Source: Candolleomyces eurysporus
Lineage: Eukaryota; Basidiomycota; Agaricomycetes; Agaricales; Psathyrellaceae
Assembly (NCBI GenBank): GCA_027579435.1
Contig: JANBPK010001536.1
Location: 1-39,559 of the forward strand
Length of the DNA stretch: 39,559 nt
Direction: 5' to 3'
The notes beneath the pieces were generated by a model, which saw only the letters and a list, made by a program, of their open reading frames with translations, did no database searches and was not told the origin of the DNA. The translations under genes were made by a program, and so were the position numbers. This document shows positions 10,800-21,414 of the stretch, piece by piece; position 1 is the stretch's first letter; each line of letters begins with the position of its first letter.

Positions 10800-11720
10800 C
10801 CTGCCGTGCGAAGCATCGGCCGCTTGCCACAGGTTACATAATCGAGTGATGTGTGGTCAAATGTCGATCTCGGCTGCACTCCTCTCAACCTCCACTGAAC
10901 TTCATGCAACGACCAAGCTGGCGTAAACGATAATTTAAAGTGCGTGATGAGACAGGCGGAGCTACAGCGATCATATTGACACTTTCGGGGCGTTTCCCAT
11001 GTCCCAGCGCGGGCAACTCGATGCGAGCCCACAGAAGGCTCTGAGGTGCGTCACATCTTTTTTCTTTCCAATCCATATCCACCTCCATGTAGAGTTTTTT
11101 TTTATTATCGAACCNAAAAAATTTGACCTTGTCGCTTCTTCCTCACCGTCTTGCTTGCGTTGGAGCATCATCAACTCGACCTCCATCGCCCTAAGTTGGT
11201 CCGTCACTGGGAGCTATAGGCTGGGAGAGTCGGTTCCTCGATAAACCTCGCCTCATGGTCAGTGCCAGCGTGAAGAGATTTTTCTCGGAGCGTCGATTTC
11301 ACATTCGCTCCCATCGCGAATATTCCACGGGAGTCTCGATTTCTCTATTTCTATAGTTCCGGCCCCTTCCCGGAGCGGGGGTATCGCCAGAACCATCTTT
11401 TTTGAGAACTCGCCCTCCGTTACTCAGCACCCTCCCAGAGCGAGTCTCACTGGGAGTGTTGCTATTTGACCTTCTTTGCCCCAGCCCACTCCCAGCGCCA
11501 AGAAAGCGCTGAGAGCATCATCGTTCCAATACCTTTCGTCCCAGCCTGCTCCCAATGCGCTCAGATTGTTGGGATTTGTTGCCTCAACCTGCTGCGCTCC
11601 CAACGCTTAAATAACGCTTGGAGCACCGCTACATTGAGCCGCTCGCAGCACGAAGATAACACAGGAAGCATCGCTGNTTTTTTTTCCCATGGCTCAACTC
11701 TTCACCAGCACTCAGAATAT
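10800..11720 (+). repeat. Dispersed repeat, copy 1 (CTCCCAGCG-rich)
   Basis: The clearest block (about 10975-11250) aligns by eye in direct orientation with about 14970-15255. Shared landmarks are CCCACAGAAGGCTCTGAGG, a T-run beside TTATCGAA, TTTGACCTTGTCGCTTC, and GTCGGTTCCTCGAT. A second shared segment is AATAACGCTTGGAGCACCGCT near 11612. The motif CTCCCAGCG and its complement recur many times in both orientations from 11.2 to 11.9 kb. No coding frame is recognised. Outer limits are approximate. Confidence 0.6.
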
Positions 11721-11964
11721 GCTGCGACATCGTTTCTTAAATTCCCGTCACCCAAACTTCAAACTCGCCCCCAGCGTGAAAAGAACTACGGGAGCCGTCG
11801 TTGCACTGTTCCCCACCGATTATACCCACTCCCATCGTGGCGATATTGCTGGGAGCGCGAGTCTGTCAAAACGAATTGTGGCCGTCCCCTGCTGGCGGAC
11901 GCCGGTGATCTTAGGACCAAACTCGTTCTTTGAAGTTAATGTTTCAATTCTTGCTTCTTATGTT

Positions 11965-13646
11965 TCACTTGTGCCGCTTATATGAATATGAATATGATCT
12001 CGATCCAATCTCAAGAGCAATGGAGCACGTATATTTCCAAAGCTTCCTCGTGTACTCAGGGAGCGATTGGACACGGGGCAGATCTTGTTTCAGTGCGCGT
12101 ATCGACGTTGGCAGAGACTGGGTTGGGAGAGAGGTAATCATAGTTGTTGTGAAGTTTCTGCATGCTCGTTCGTTTACTCGTTCCACCACTGATTCCTCGT
12201 TCATAAGGTTTAGATGTGTCGGGAACGCCACCTCCTGAGCCATTCTTCCTAGCGCCACGCGCATGACACTAATCCAGTTCCGATGGCCGTCGAAATCGAG
12301 CTGGATGGCTTCAATAAGTGCCTGCTAGACATATTTAGAGGGCGGCCATATAGCGATATAGTGCCAATGGCTGAGGGCTAGGCTAAGGCGACGAGATTCC
12401 AGCGGATCTGTTTCTGTAAGTAACACCAGGATGATACTCCGTCTTGAGAGGTCCAGCACTCTTCGCAGGGACGCTTTCTGCACGTCTGTCAATAGGGACG
12501 GTGCTGTCATGTTGGTATCGGGTATAATTTTACATCCATGAATCANGGGGGGGGGGGTCAACCAGCGCCAAATACAGCTTGATTGACAGGGCGGGAGAGA
12601 GGAATCCGATGAACTGCTCCACACTGCATACGCCACGGCCCACTCGCTGGGCCTCAGCTGCTTTACCATTGTAGTACTTATGCAGAAGGCTGGGTCTCTT
12701 TGACAAAAGCGTGTAGTCAGGGTATCACTGGGAGTCGACAACCTTCAGTACGTGACCATCCCCAAACCTGAGCTCCAGATTCCACGTTCCAGATGTCCCT
12801 TCCCAGGAACCAACCACTGACTTCGAGCTGTTGATTTGCATGAAGTTGACTCTGCACCAATGAAGCATGCCGTCCAGTTTCCTCTGTAGAGCTTCAGCTG
12901 ATGTAGCCATCAGCACAACATCGTCTGCCTGCTTGGGGGTCGTCACCGTCATACCCCCTAATCGCACATCTTCAGGGTCCTTCCCGATCCAGCCAGGCAT
13001 ACCTGCCATGTACAGCGCCCATAAACTTTGAAGTCGTCCGATTCTTGGCCATCATGAGACACGGTGTAAGTCATATCCTGGTTCAGCATCCTGAGCCAGT
13101 CAAAGATTGCGCCGCCGGCCCTATTCATTTTTATTTGAGGCCATAGCATAGATTGTTCGGTGGAGGGGAAGGCATCCAGCTGGTCCATGAATGCTGCAAA
13201 AAAAGTTCTCCCATCGCCTGTAGCTTGTCTACTGCTGCCCCTAGTACAAGCATGTTAGAGTCATTCGTTCTGCGTCCCCGGCGGAACCCGCTCTGTGACA
13301 GCAGGAGGAGACCTAGACCTTCAGCCCATTCCACTAGGCGCTCGTCGGGACTGGGCGCCTGGCGGGGCCGGGTTCGAATGTTGACTACAAAATGGGGATA
13401 ACAAGCTAGGTGTCCTCCGGCCACGCCGACAATGTTAAGAACCTTCCATGTTCTTTTAAACGTGGGCATTACAGCATAAGCGATCGCTCCACTGCAGCTG
13501 TGTACATCAACTTTCTCGGGAGAGCGCTGTGAAACTTCGACTGGATTGTTCTGTGACCTAAGGCAGAGACGCCCACACCCCAGAGATTGAATGCAATGCC
13601 ATATCAAGCTGCCAGCACGCTCAAACATGCTTCCCCGCTTGTGCAT
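11965..13646 (-). pseudogene. Reverse transcriptase relic (basidiomycete non-LTR-like family)
   Basis: The RT order is readable across shifting frames. SGFRRGRRTNDSNMLVLGAA (about 13.3 kb) is followed by FMDQLDAFPSTEQSMLW, motif A with its aspartate. Next come FDWLRMLNQDMTYTVSHDG, then QADDVVLMATSAEALQRKLD, motif C with QADD in place of the usual YADD-type box. The typical C-terminal region follows: LYLALVDP, IHGCKIIPDTNMTAPSLLTD, LLTETDPLESRRLSLAL, and ALIEAIQLDFDGHRNW running on to about 12.0 kb. Lesions include a frameshift near a T7 run (13.2 kb), a deletion between FKVYG and ALYMAGMPGW that removes the usual GD-containing segment, another shift after VVDSQ, and a C-run with an N at 12546. 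No N-terminal or endonuclease part is recognised. Dead element; family placement is from memory of similar basidiomycete proteins. Confidence 0.82.
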
Positions 13647-13649
13647 GCT

Positions 13650-14730
13650 GATGGGTCCGGACAGTCTGTATTTGGACTATCAGCAAAGAAACACTGGTGC
13701 AGCCTCGACCGAAGCCCTATATCATACCTCCGCCGCTGGGTTTGTGCTACCGTACCCAGCCATTGTATTGAGGGAAAGGAAAATAAAACTTGAGATTGCC
13801 GTTCTCTTGATTAGACAACCGATCTATCGAATGATGGTTCAAATTTCAAATCCGAAACCCAAAGACAAGGACAACTAATTTCAAGTTGAATCTATCTGTG
13901 ATGTTTCTCAGAAGCCTCTTACTATTCCTACGTAATCGCCAGATTCCGATTTCAGTGCCTCGAGTCTTGCGTCTCAGGGGAGCAGCGCACGAAGAGTTTA
14001 ATGCTTATCCGAATTACAACGCCCGCAGTTGGAAAAATAGGTCTTGTGGAAGCAAAGAGTGAATAATAATTCGTCAAAAAATGGCTGCGAGAATCTCCAA
14101 AGACTGCGCTCCCGGTGAGATTGCGGGAGTTCTCCATCTCCAAATGGTACGTACTCACCTAAGGTCTAGTGGCGTTGTATCACCCCAGTTCGACGGTGGA
14201 TTCGTAGGAGATCGTGATCGTACTTCCCCTGTTTTAGAGTGACGCACTGCCAATGAGGCTTGTCGCTTGAGTGAATCAAGATAAGCTAAGGTTACGAACC
14301 ATATCCGACAGGGCCTTGGCCGGGCAACACCGTACGGGCGTTGCAACAACGCAGTGACGGTGGAGAAGTCACTCTCACGAAAGGGTCGATGAACAAGAAA
14401 TAGATTCGTAGGACAAATGTTGTATGGACCGACACAAATTGAGCGGTACTGTGCAGAAGAGGATATTCTCAATATTTCGTTTTTCTTGTGAATCGAAGTC
14501 CAGTACTAACCAAGAGATAAGGTCTTTCTAGAGTAGACGGGGCGATGAACCTGTCGAACTCACCATCCCATCTTGTCAAGTTGACTCCAGGCCTTCCTCC
14601 TTCAAGCACTCGCGAATCATAGTTGCTATAAATTCGTCCTTTAAGCGTACGGCTTACAGATCGATTATGTTTCCAACAATCGAGGCACTCATGACACAGC
14701 GCCTATGATCGATTACACAATCATTCGCGT
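13650..14730. other. No gene recognised
   Basis: Lies upstream (in RT orientation) of the reverse-transcriptase relic and could be its decayed 5' part. Minus frame 14155-14472 is the longest (105 codons), without motifs. Nothing else is supportable. Confidence 0.35.
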
Positions 14731-14770
14731 GCGTGTTGGAAATTGGCGTGTTGGAAGTTGGCGTGTTGCG
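14731..14770 (+). repeat. 15-bp tandem repeat, about 2.7 copies
   Basis: GCGTGTTGGAAATTG at 14731, GCGTGTTGGAAGTTG at 14746, then GCGTGTTGCG at 14761. It sits just outside the second copy of the dispersed repeat. Confidence 0.85.
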
Positions 14771-14779
14771 CTCTCAACT

Positions 14780-15440
14780 ATCGGCGATCGAGCTCGACCA
14801 CAGCTCGAAGATGTGCATCGATGCACTCTCGACCCTCCGCTGGATCTCAACATGACCTTGTTTCATCCTAAGACCGAGCTGATGTAGACGGTTGGTAAAA
14901 GTACGTGATGGAATCAGGAGAATGGGTAGATCTTGCTCACTACTGAATGCCAGCAGGGAGACCATATCAGTGCTTTCGGGTCGTTTTCCAGTCCCAGCGT
15001 GGGGTGGCTCGATTCTGTGAGCCGACAGAAGGCTCTAAGGCGCGTATCGTGAGTCCCTTCCTAATCGTACCCACCTCCGTAGAGTTTTTATCGAACGAAG
15101 AGCCTTGACCTTGTCACTTCCTCCTCACTGTCCTTGTTGCCTTTGAGCATCGTCAATTCAACTTCCATCACCCCGACCTCCGGTCTGTCGCTGGGAGTCA
15201 TGGGCTAGGAGCGTCGGTTCCTCGATCAACTTCGCCTCAGTCACTACCACCATGAAGATTTCGCCTAGAACATCGAGCTCCCAATGTTTCGATTCTGACC
15301 CTGCCAGTGCGAAGATATGATATCGCTGGGAGAATCGTCCCAATCTGGCACCAACGGGCAAAATTTGCTGGGAGGGTCACGCGTTCCCAGCGCATGAATA
15401 ACACTTGGAGTGCCGCTTTTTTTTTTATCCCTTTCGCCTA
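14780..15440 (+). repeat. Dispersed repeat, copy 2
   Basis: Diverged direct copy of the repeat at 10.8-11.7 kb. Shared landmarks include CTTTCGGG-CGTTTTCCAGTCCCAGCG, CGACAGAAGGCTCTAAGG, CCTTGACCTTGTCACTTC, GTCGGTTCCTCGATCAAC and, near 15394, GAATAACACTTGGAGTGCCG before a T-run. It is shorter than copy 1 because it lacks part of the CTCCCAGCG-rich middle. The two copies bracket the reverse-transcriptase relic in direct orientation. Boundaries are approximate. Confidence 0.6.
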
Positions 15441-16314
15441 ACCTGCTTCTATGTGAAGATGTCGCTGGGGGCATCGTAATCAGGGAATCACAACCTGATG
15501 ATGAAGCGGGTGGATCACCAACGATTTTTCCAGGAAGGCTCAAGAACCATTGTCACAATAGAAATCATAGGAGGGGAAAGGGCACGAATTTCCGGCGCCG
15601 TTTTTCGAAGGTGTTGGCCGAAGCTGGGGGCATGTGTCTCACAAGTGCCTAGTGCCTCGAGATCACGGGAATAGTCAAACAATTCAGTCGACTATCAAAT
15701 CCCCCACCGGGGTCTGGCACTGGTCTGGCACATCGCTTGTGCGTTAGCTAGACCATATGGTAACCCTCGGGTTGGTTTTCCGGCGACTTCTTTCTCACTT
15801 GAAACACACCGGCATTTACCAGTTTGTCTTATTATAAAATACCCGCATGCCTCACTGTCCGTTTTGCCTGCAGGTACCTACATAGCTCGGTCTGGCCTTG
15901 ATCAGTAGTAGCGAGCCCAGGCATCAATATTAACGCCTGTGCTGTAAACTGCGCCACGCGGTCAACAAGCGTTTACTTCAAGGTGTCGACGCCCAATGGA
16001 AATTCCAGTTTTCTCCGGCAAATGCCTTCGAGGAGCGTTTTCGCTGGTGATTCAGACTGGCTCGGCGCCCAGGCGAAGGGAGAAGCATACCAAAACCAAA
16101 TTGATGGGACACATCCTGTCCTGATGCGGCATCAGTGAGCTTCTCGGGACGGGTCATCTCGAGGTGGCGCTAATCTTGGAAATCTGCCTCTCGCTTACCT
16201 TTCTCAATCACACTTCACGCTTCTTCCTGTCTACCTTGCCATCCAGATATTTCGTCCAATTTACTGACTGACTGATTTATCTACAGATTTATTGTAGTCA
16301 GATATTCAAGGTTC
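15441..16314. other. No gene recognised
   Basis: Contains a short direct repeat of GGTCTGGCAC near 15712-15731. At the right end there is an intron-like tail (CTGACTGACTG then CTACAG near 16286) leading into the phosphatase fragment. No other coding match was found. Confidence 0.35.
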
Positions 16315-16484
16315 TCGGCGCGTGGCGCCAGCTTCCTGTTCGGTGCAGATATCACTAAGGCGTTTGCGTATAACAATGCGGTTCACTTCATTGCAAGGGC
16401 ACATCAACTTGTGCTGGAGGCGTTTAAGCTTATGCCCGATCGGACGATTATGGCAGTTTGGAGTGCGCCGAATTATTTTTATCG
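16315..16484 (+). pseudogene. PP2A-family (PP6/Sit4-like) phosphatase exon fragment
   Basis: One open segment of about 57 codons reads SARGASFLFGADITKAFAYN, then ARAHQLVLEAFKLMPDRTIM and WSAPNYFYR, and stops at a GTGAGT donor. This is the C-terminal catalytic segment of PP2A-like Ser/Thr phosphatases. Known members have SPRGAG-FLFGADI, RAHQLV and VWSAPNYCYRCGN, and the match is closest to PP6/Sit4. The histidine of RAHQ, a metal ligand in the family, is kept, but the conserved cysteine of NYCYR is phenylalanine here. The upstream part of the enzyme (GDxHG, GNHE) and the downstream CGN exon are absent in the neighbouring sequence. An isolated gene fragment, likely non-functional. Upstream bases resemble a degraded continuation (SDIQG) one base out of frame. 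Confidence 0.75.
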
Positions 16485-16908
16485 GTGAGTCTACTCGAAC
16501 AGCCCTCGGTTCGTTCCATTTTGGTTTTGGTTTTGGTTATTTGTGGTTTAGATTTCTCTTCCGTCGCATTGTTTTCACTCCTTCCTGGGCTTTTGTACCA
16601 TGTCCCCTTTCTGTCCGGCAATTTGTACCGTCTTCATAATTCTCGGCTTGGCCTATGCGGTGCCGTTTTGGCTTTCTATTTCTCGTACTTTGTTTCGTCA
16701 GTGGCGTCATCCGATCCTCATCTGACTTGAACCCTGTCTCCCCTCATGCCTTTAGCCTCGTTCCGATATGTTTTTTTAGTCNTTTTTTTGGTTCCTTGCC
16801 TCACCACTTCCTTCCTTCCAATTCCGTTATAGGAGTTGGGCTTTGGTTCGTGTTTGAATCCCCGTTGGCTTAGAAAATTTGCCGGATTGAAAGCCGTTGC
16901 TCGAGATC

Positions 16909-16915
16909 TATAAAA
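16909..16915 (+). promoter_or_regulatory. TATA box of small gene copy 1
   Basis: TATAAAA 87 bp upstream of the ATG. The surrounding block (CTATAAAACTGCTCGGT, CTGACACCC, CACTTGATCCCAATCCTTACC) is also present before the paralogue at 27.6 kb, which supports it as a functional core promoter. Confidence 0.7.
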
Positions 16916-16995
16916 CTGCTCGGTCCTGACACCCAGCTATTCCCTATCTCACTTGATCCCAATCCTTACCGCCCTCATCTACACTGAATTGTTCA

Positions 16996-17348
16996 ATGTC
17001 TTCCTCGTCCAGAAACACCCCTGTATACCACCAGCAACAATGCCGCATCGTTTTCAACGGAACGATCAACGGCGTAGTATGCAATGGTGTGGTCAACTTT
17101 TTGTACGCTCCCGCCTCGAGTGGAGCGGGGGCTTCACGGTCTCACCAGTCGGAGCAGTCACAGACGTCCTCTCGTTGGTCCTTTGGGCTTTGATGTGGTT
17201 AACAACTACTAACGCAGGTCTCCCGGCATCTAGGTGCAGCCCCGGAGGGGCATGGTAGCCTTCCCACTGAGGCTGAGAACAACAGTAAGCAACCAATTGT
17301 TCTCCTGGGGAGCCTGTGTTAACGTGCGTCCCACAAGCCGCCCAGTAG
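16996..17348 (+). CDS. Small unrecognised protein, copy 1
   Basis: I do not recognise this family. Exon 1 (16996-17173) encodes MSSSSRNTPVYHQQQCRIVF and NGTINGVVCNGVVNFLYAPA. Exon 2 (17234-17284, 51 nt) encodes RAAPEGHGSLPTEAENN. Exon 3 (17338-17348) is very short and ends TAQ-stop, giving about 79 aa. Reading through the second intron instead would end at SLC-stop. The model is supported by the paralogue at 27.7 kb: the start, both phase-1 junctions, the 51-nt exon 2 and the GTAAGCA donor after it are shared. There is no signal peptide, membrane segment or known domain. The protein is Ser/Gln rich with a CR[IV]V[FY]NG-INGxV core. It starts 87 bp after a TATA box, unusual among the window's genes and suggestive of inducible or strong expression. 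A phosphatase fragment lies 0.5 kb upstream. Confidence 0.55.
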
Positions 17349-18079
17349 ATGAAGCAGCGCCAGCTGGCCTCCCTTCGTACAGTTCCTTCACATCGTAGGA
17401 GAGCCGACCGGCCTTGAATCCATGATTTGGAGGTTTTGACAAGCAGCTTGGAGTTGTACAGATCTACTACCCTAGCCACCACTTATTCATTTCTCCCCTT
17501 ACACGTTACATGTTACCCTTCCATTCTACTACTTTCTATGACTTACACATTCTCAGTCTCTTGTACAAATAATTGTGTTGATTACGGCGTACTCGACAGA
17601 TGCTATGAGGGGCTATCGCTTCTCCTCCAACACAGAAGTGAACAATGAATCAATGACCAATGTCCGAAGTCTGTAGAAAATAAGAGATTAATTCGTAGAG
17701 GCGGACGCCACGGTGGGTATTATTTGTGCTGTCCGAGGCGAACTCAAAGGAATGCTACCGTGGATCGGAGGCCCAAGGTAGCTTAATTTAGGCGACTAAG
17801 TAGGGCGCTCAGAACGTAAGACGAGGGGCAGTTAAGCATGCTCAAAACGTTTGCTTACCTGGGGAACCACTCATGATCTTTCATTTATTCGGAATTTCAG
17901 GGCGGCGACGGCAAAAAACTAAAGTGGAATCAAAGTTAAGCATCGAAGAAAGCATCGAAGAACTAGGAACAAGGAAGTACCGAAACCATATATCCGGATG
18001 CCAAAGATAGATGAAAAAGAAAAGCAATAGATGGGTAGATCGAGAGAAAAGGAAAGGTCGGGATATCCCGATTATGGTA
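17349..18079. other. 3' flank of the small gene, then no gene recognised
   Basis: Up to about 17650 the sequence still resembles the 3' flank of the copy at 28.1-28.3 kb (shared ATCGTAGGA-AGCCGAC and TTGAATC-ATGA-TT-GAGGTT). Beyond that I see only a short repeat (AAGCATCGAAG twice near 17939). Confidence 0.4.
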
Positions 18080-18472
18080 TCAGTGACTTGAACAGAAGGT
18101 ATCGATCTCGTAGGTATTCACTTGGGTATTCATTTCGCCCCTCCCCTCCCGACCATCCGGAATTAGCCGGAAATTCTTTCGACACGAGGCTCCGGTTGGC
18201 CAACGTCGTGAATTCATCAAACTCATGTACGCCACAATGACTTCGGGAGCATAATCAACGTCAAACACCTGCCTGATCGCAGCTTTCTGCTCTGACCAGA
18301 ACACGAAGTCATCTACGTCCCGACCGTCCTGCCCATGGTCGGCGGTGACAGAAGTGGTGGCAGTGTCGTCAGAAAGCAAGGAAGGTGGTGTCATCGCAGA
18401 TGGTGTGGAAGGGGTGCACGGAGGTTTTGAAAACAATGTATCAAATACGGGTCCATCGAAGCAGGGGGTACC
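18080..18472 (-). CDS. Unrecognised open frame, possible exon
   Basis: About 130 open codons reading FDGPVFDTLFSKPPCTPSTP, a Ser/Thr/Asp segment, then FVFWSEQKAAIRQVFDVDYA and PEVIVAYMSLMNSRRW to a stop at 18080. The composition is protein-like, but there is no good ATG before the internal MTPPS, so it would be a downstream exon or a fragment. A donor-like GTAAGACAG lies just upstream (near 18500). Another open frame at 18513-18911 (LPAHDEEWDGGAPFGIPTGA) could belong to the same gene. No family recognised. Confidence 0.22.
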   Translation of the reverse strand, partial: GTPCFDGPVFDTLFSKPPCTPSTPSAMTPPSLLSDDTATTSVTADHGQDGRDVDDFVFWSEQKAAIRQVFDVDYAPEVIVAYMSLMNSRRWPTGASCRKNFRLIPDGREGRGEMNTQVNTYEIDTFCSSH

Positions 18473-18911
18473 ACATGCATGAGAGTTTCACGGACTGTCT
18501 TACCTACTGCAATTAAATTGAAGTTAGCCACTGCCGCTGCGCATCAGACCTTCGAAAGTGACATTGACCACAGATCCAGATTTTCAAGGGTTCATTCAAA
18601 CTCATGACGTTGTGTTGCCCATCGTGATGAAACGAATTTACTACACGGTTAAAAAAGGAGATAAAGCAGACAGTAACGTGTTTCATAGCATCCGACCAAC
18701 CAGGGCAGTGTGTTCCCTTTGAACGTCGATCTGGGTGTCCTACCTGTCCGTAAGCGCCCGTTGGAATCCCAAAGGGGGCTCCGCCGTCCCACTCTTCATC
18801 GTGAGCTGGAAGCCATATACCCAGCGATGGAGCCAGTGACAAGTGTTGACTTATTCGCATCATCCCAAAATGTATTGCCGATGGGACATACAACATGAAG
18901 TTAAAGTGCAC

Positions 18912-21414
18912 TCGATAGAACCCAACACTATCCTTCGCCTACCGGTCGTCGAGCCGTGGAGAATAGAGACGCGAGATTTCGTAGAATCGTACGAAGAAAT
19001 TTCATTAGACTACCAAGGAAATGAAGAATGAGTACAACGGAGGTGCATCGGATCCGAGTGAGGGACTGAATGAACAACATGAGTGATCATCAAGGATTCC
19101 TGAGATCGCTACAGCAAAACCTTTATCCTGCAAGACTCTCGAGAATTTGGGCGCGCCTAGAACAACAGCCTATGTGGTCTCTTCTAGAACCTTGTCGAAA
19201 GTGCCCTTGATCCCAGTGACAACCCTCCTGAGCTGCGGAACATGTGTGTTGGCACGCGACTCCAACATTGTCGCATTCCTATTAGCACCTTGACGAACCC
19301 AGCGTCTCAGTGACATAGGGAAAGTAACCTTGTTACCTCGTGTCCTAGACGTGTATCATAGCACTAGAAAGGAAAATCAATTGATTTTCTACTTCCTACT
19401 GGCCAAGATCTGATCGGAACGATGGGGGGTACCACGGACTCCCCCCTGAGATCTGACTCCCGTGCGCTGAGATGGTGGACCCTTCAGCTCAATGGCGAAC
19501 GCGCTGTGTGAGACAGCGAATACGGGCCTTTCCACGATGACGGCGGAATTTTCTACGGACCAGGATACAACGCGATGCGGCGGATGTGTTAGACCTGAGT
19601 ATGAATGGAGGGATGAAGGGATGTCGATCGTATACTATCCGTCTACTTGATAGACGATTACGAAACTCGCCAACGGTGAATGAACGAACGAATGGAGAAC
19701 CGAACGTACACGTCGCAGAACAAGTCACTCCGTTGTTTCCGGGGTAGTGACAGAAAAGGTGTAATTATCACCTCACCTATGCCGATGGGCAGAGAGCAAA
19801 AGGTGTCACGTAGATCCTTTTGTCGCTCCCAGCAGAGCCGCTCTGACAATGGTAAGCGCTTTGATCAATTCTACCTCAAACGTGCACCATCACAGATCAA
19901 TCGACCTGCAGATCAACTTTTTAGGAGAGTGCTGTGAAGCTGTAACACTTGTTACTACCACGTGCAAACCTTCTCCTTTAGTTTTTCACATCTCAGAGTA
20001 GGTCCCAGCTGTTGATAGAAATTAATTCGCTTGAAGATCAATCGTTTCCATTCCCAAGTTTCTGTGTTTGGGCTCCTGGTCCCAAATCCGGTCTACAAGA
20101 AGCTCCTCAATTCTGCGGATTAAGCGACCATTAATATCTCGACTAGATGCTCCATGTACATGTCACTGAACTGCATGACCAGGCTTCATCTTTCCAGAAG
20201 GTGTGATAGCACTGGTTGGTGACCAATTGAACGAGCTTCGACCGAATCAGAATTCTCAATAGTGGGATACGCACTGAGGCCTTGAGGTCCCAAGAACAGC
20301 GTGCCCACGATGGGGATCTACTCCAGCCCGTCTTCGTGTGGTTGATTTAAAAACCAAAGTCTGCGCAAGCGGCTGAAACAGGGAAATTGGTGAACTAGTA
20401 ATACCGTTATTGCTTGCCCAGGCTCGTGCTACCATCAGGAACATGTCAGTAGTTAATTAATACGTGAAGGACTATCANCCCCCCTCGTTCATGATGATAT
20501 GGTTAGGCTGGTCGTGCGGAAACTTGTTGAAGGCTCCAACCCCGCGAATATGACTAGCAATGTCCGGGCTGAGACGATCCAATAAATTTCGCAATTTACG
20601 CGTTTCTCCGTCTGCTTACTATGTGCACACAGGCGACCGCAATTCGGCGGTCATTTGACCTCCAATTTAAAGCGTGAGGGCTGCCTAGATGATCGAGAGC
20701 GAAGCGACAAGCTCACCCCTCTCTAGCTTTGAGGAAGAGGAGGTTCATTTTAGAATGCGTTTCGATTCTGAACTTCATGGAAATCTACATTCTATTCCTC
20801 CATCTAGGCCGGTACAGCGGGTCAGTGGCAAGGACTTTTCTTCACCGTCCTATCCAGTTGACATTCTCGCCAAACCTCGTGATGGAGGTTTTGATAGTCG
20901 GCTGCATTGTTGAACTATTTCTGTGATTTCGAGTGGAGCGACTGGTTGGATAGTCGTTGATAGTCGAAATCTTGCAGAGATGTTGAGTGATGAGGAGGAC
21001 AAGGCAGGGGAAGGCCATGAGCGTTTTTAATACATGCGAGATAACACACATTGCACGGTAGCAATTGTGATCCAATAATAGGCGCTCACCAGATGTAAGG
21101 CAGTACATCCATGACTTCGCTTTCATTGCCGTCCTAGTAGCTACTGAGCCGAGGCATGGATATATGGCTACGTTCAGTTGCTAATGTAACAAAATTTCCA
21201 GAAGAAATCGTTCCTGTTGATCTTGGGTACCGCGACTCTCCAACGTCGTGAGAGGACAACGTCTTGGCCGATGTGTTCGAGCCTAAACCTCGTTCGGGGT
21301 AAACACGCTCAGATGGTTAGGGCTATATTGAGGTATTGAACAACCTGATAGGGGGTATACCGTACTTGTACATCTAAATCTACAAATCTAAACGAAGAGC
21401 GGGGAGAGTTGAAT
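18912..21414. other. Gene-empty stretch
   Basis: Only short unrelated open frames. Plus frame 20689-20913 (starting MIESEATSSPLSSFEEEEVH) is acidic and protein-like but isolated and unrecognised. An N lies at 20478 beside a C-run. No repeat, RNA gene or transposon end was recognised. Confidence 0.4.

Noticed and set aside
10800..15440. Calling the flanking repeats true LTRs
   Set aside because: Ends, target duplications, primer-binding site and gag/integrase are not visible, and the RT is not of an LTR type. Left as direct repeats.
16953..17258. 101-codon plus-strand frame overlapping small gene copy 1
   Set aside because: It starts in the 5' leader and is not conserved in the paralogue. 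The MSSSS frame is the one shared by both copies.
17093..17482. 129-codon minus-strand frame opposite small gene copy 1
   Set aside because: Antisense shadow with no conserved counterpart in the second copy.
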